The notes beneath the pieces were generated by a model, which made no database searches, had not been told where the DNA came from, and worked only from the letters and a program-made list of their open reading frames with translations. This document shows positions 62,224 through 64,000 of a stretch of DNA of 64,000 nucleotides, piece after piece (positions within the stretch are counted from its first letter, which is position 1; every line of letters begins with the position of its first letter). This DNA is from Pedobacter sp. BMA (GTDB lineage: Bacteria > Bacteroidota > Bacteroidia > Sphingobacteriales > Sphingobacteriaceae), in contig NZ_LECU01000004.1 in the NCBI RefSeq assembly GCF_001027745.1, positions 248,001 through 312,000 on the forward strand, given 5' to 3'. The position numbers were made by a program, and so were the translations under genes.

Positions 62224-64000
62224 TTAGAAATTAGCTGTAAGACCTAAAGAATAGTTAGAGGTTAATGGGTATCTGGTACCATTGGTAGTTAGCAATTCCG
62301 GATCCCAAAGCTTAAATTTACTGATGGTAAATACGTTATAACCAGTTCCATAAATTCTCAATCGTTTAATGCCTAGTTTTTTGATACCTTCTTTTAACGT
62401 GTAACCTAAATCGGCATTTTTCAACCTTAAAAAGCTGACGTCGCGTGTCCACCAAGTACTGGTTTGATAATTATTGTTGTTGGTACCACCATATGATAAT
62501 CGAGGATAAACAGCATCCTGACGTGGATTTGCAACCGTCCAGCGGTTAGCAGCTACCGCTAACATATTTCCTAAACCGCCGGAATTAGCAAAAGACGGAA
62601 TATTTATATTGATATCTGCATTATCCTGTCCCTGGAAGAACATGCCAAAATCGAAGTTTTTATAGGTCAATGAAAACCCGAAACCATATGTTGTGCTTGG
62701 AATATCTCCTCTACCAATCACCGTTTGGTCAAACGAATCGATTTTACCATCACCATTTAAATCCTTGTATTTAATATCTCCGGGCATTAACGTCCCAAAT
62801 TGTGTTGGGCTTGCATTAATTTCTGCCTGGGTATCAAATAATTTTTCAGCTACATATCCAAAACGAGATAAAATATTAAGCCCTCTACGCTCCAACCAAG
62901 GATAGGCTTTTGGTGCTTCATCATTTTCAATAACCTTGTCTTTGTTATAGGTAAAGTTAGCTCTTAAATTCAGCGACCAATCCTTGCTCAACTGTGCATC
63001 ATATTGAATAGTACCATCGATACCTTTATTTTCCACAATACCAAGGTTTCCGATAGGTGTGTTGGCTAAGCCGATATAGTTCGGTACAGTTCCTCGGGTT
63101 ATGAATTGATTTTTTCTTCTTTCTTTAAAAAAATCAACAATTAATGAGAGATTATTATTTAGGGTTTTCATCTCAAAGCCCAAATCCTGTTTGCGTGTTT
63201 CCGCCCAGGTAACATCTACTCCATAGGCTGTTACACCTAAACCACCAACGCCGGCATTACCATTTAAACCGTATGTGTAACCACTGGCGCTGCCTACTTT
63301 TGTTAAATAATAAAAACGTTCACCCTCTGTTTGGACATAACCATTACCACCACTACCGCCGCTGCCAACAATACCATCAGAATACCTGAATTTAACCATT
63401 TGAATAGCATCCTTTAACGGTTCAAAGAACTTCTCGCTCGATAATAAATAACCTATACCAATAGCAGGGAAGAAACCATACCGTTTATCAGGTGCAAAGT
63501 TTTCTGAACCATTATAACCCATGTTAAATTCGAAGAAATATTTATTGTCATATGCATAGGTTGCACGACTGGCGATACCCTGTAATCTATAAGGCAAAGA
63601 TTGCGTTAAATTTGGAGCAAACGATGTAGAGTTGTCGTTTTGGTTATAAAGTAATAATCCACTTACCGCATGCTTACCAAAAGTGCGATTATAATTTATT
63701 GCTGCCTCAAAATACATTTTCTTGTCACCGCCATTTGCACTTCCGAAGTTTAAAAAGTCTTGACCTTGTAGCACCAAGCCATATTTATAACCTGAGGCAG
63801 GGTTGCCGGCCACATTGTAAGGGTTAAGGGGATCAATTCTATATAAACTTTCTCTCTTGGTTCTGAAAATTGCACTGTTATTGTTGATGTCAAAAGAGTA
63901 CATGGAAGTAACCGATAAACCTGGCGTAACTTCTTTCAAGTCTTGTGTTAAACGTAAGTTTGAATACAATTGAGTACTGTAACCAATTCTATACCCATTT
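62224..64000 (-). CDS. susC: SusC/RagA-family TonB-linked protein, C-terminal part
   Basis: The frame is open through the right edge of the window, so about 591 residues of the C-terminal barrel are visible and the plug and N-terminal domain are outside. Typical SusC text is present: NMGYNGSENFAPDKRYGFFP, YKDLNGDGKIDSFDQTVIG, SLTYKNFDFGMFFQGQ, and the closing YPLTSNYSLGLTANF ending in phenylalanine. It partners the SusD gene ten bases downstream and opens the GH92 locus. No start or regulator can be seen. Confidence 0.95.
   Translation of the reverse strand, partial: NGYRIGYSTQLYSNLRLTQDLKEVTPGLSVTSMYSFDINNNSAIFRTKRESLYRIDPLNPYNVAGNPASGYKYGLVLQGQDFLNFGSANGGDKKMYFEAAINYNRTFGKHAVSGLLLYNQNDNSTSFAPNLTQSLPYRLQGIASRATYAYDNKYFFEFNMGYNGSENFAPDKRYGFFPAIGIGYLLSSEKFFEPLKDAIQMVKFRYSDGIVGSGGSGGNGYVQTEGERFYYLTKVGSASGYTYGLNGNAGVGGLGVTAYGVDVTWAETRKQDLGFEMKTLNNNLSLIVDFFKERRKNQFITRGTVPNYIGLANTPIGNLGIVENKGIDGTIQYDAQLSKDWSLNLRANFTYNKDKVIENDEAPKAYPWLERRGLNILSRFGYVAEKLFDTQAEINASPTQFGTLMPGDIKYKDLNGDGKIDSFDQTVIGRGDIPSTTYGFGFSLTYKNFDFGMFFQGQDNADININIPSFANSGGLGNMLAVAANRWTVANPRQDAVYPRLSYGGTNNNNYQTSTWWTRDVSFLRLKNADLGYTLKEGIKKLGIKRLRIYGTGYNVFTISKFKLWDPELLTTNGTRYPLTSNYSLGLTANF

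Noticed and set aside
1-64000. CRISPR arrays, tRNA or rRNA genes, transposons, prophage
   Set aside because: No direct repeat-spacer array, no tRNA-like cloverleaf and no transposase, integrase or phage protein was recognised by eye; short or degenerate ones could be missed.

Overview
This window looks like chromosomal DNA of a Bacteroidota bacterium, most likely a member of the Sphingobacteriaceae close to Pedobacter. That placement is inference. It rests on two SusC/SusD pairs, a GH92 alpha-mannosidase locus, lipoprotein signals ending in Cys-Lys-Lys, Bacteroidota-type promoters (TTTG and TAnnTTTG boxes), a lipoprotein TamL paired with TamB, a DUF3098 gene after ftsX, frequent TTG starts, and moderate-to-low GC. 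I saw no tRNA, rRNA, CRISPR array, transposase, integrase or phage gene.

Layout. 1-2.2 kb: end of an MlaE-type lipid ABC permease, its ATPase, and an rRNA methyltransferase. 2.3-3.4 kb: a lipoprotein of unknown function with a terminator. 3.4-3.75 kb: an 11-bp periodic repeat array. 3.9-4.4 kb: msrA. 4.5-6.5 kb (minus strand): a TPP riboswitch, a PnuC-family carrier (probably the thiamine carrier PnuT) and an acyl-CoA-dehydrogenase-fold flavoprotein. 6.6-22.6 kb: parC and cdd (minus), tamB-tamL-yihY (plus), then a hybrid histidine kinase and parE (minus). 22.9-25.7 kb: an APC permease and a GPH-type sugar transporter. 25.7-30.7 kb: a SusC/SusD pair with no neighbouring enzymes. 31-35.4 kb: a DEAD-box helicase facing leuS. 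35.5-45.9 kb: housekeeping genes including ftsX-DUF3098-uppP-truB-yitT-ribF, a CPA2 antiporter, a DUF2157 protein, yjbQ and a second YihY protein. 46-49.3 kb: a second 11-bp repeat element, an alpha/beta hydrolase, a LiaF-like membrane protein and rpiA, with two copies of a small hairpin element. 49.3-64 kb (minus): a TonB receptor and a polysaccharide-utilization-like locus.

The locus at 49-64 kb runs SusC, SusD, three consecutive secreted HExxH proteins (one lipoprotein and two basic-secretory-protein-family members), a GH92 alpha-mannosidase, a DUF1080 protein and a propeller-cytochrome c fusion. I read it as a system for stripping mannose and peptide from glycoproteins, with a possible keto-sugar or redox branch. 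A 12-bp perfect palindrome with central CG lies upstream of the BSP-GH92-DUF1080-cytochrome block.

The most unusual non-coding signal is a nearly identical element of about 80 bp at 47709-47790 and 49182-49261. It carries a conserved block containing a 7-codon mini-ORF (MNMRALI or MFMRALI) and then a terminator hairpin with one compensatory base-pair change. Neither copy follows a plus-strand gene, so it may be an undescribed small RNA or mini-gene family. Other leads are the two 11-bp periodic arrays, the riboswitch-linked flavoprotein, and the internally duplicated BSP protein.
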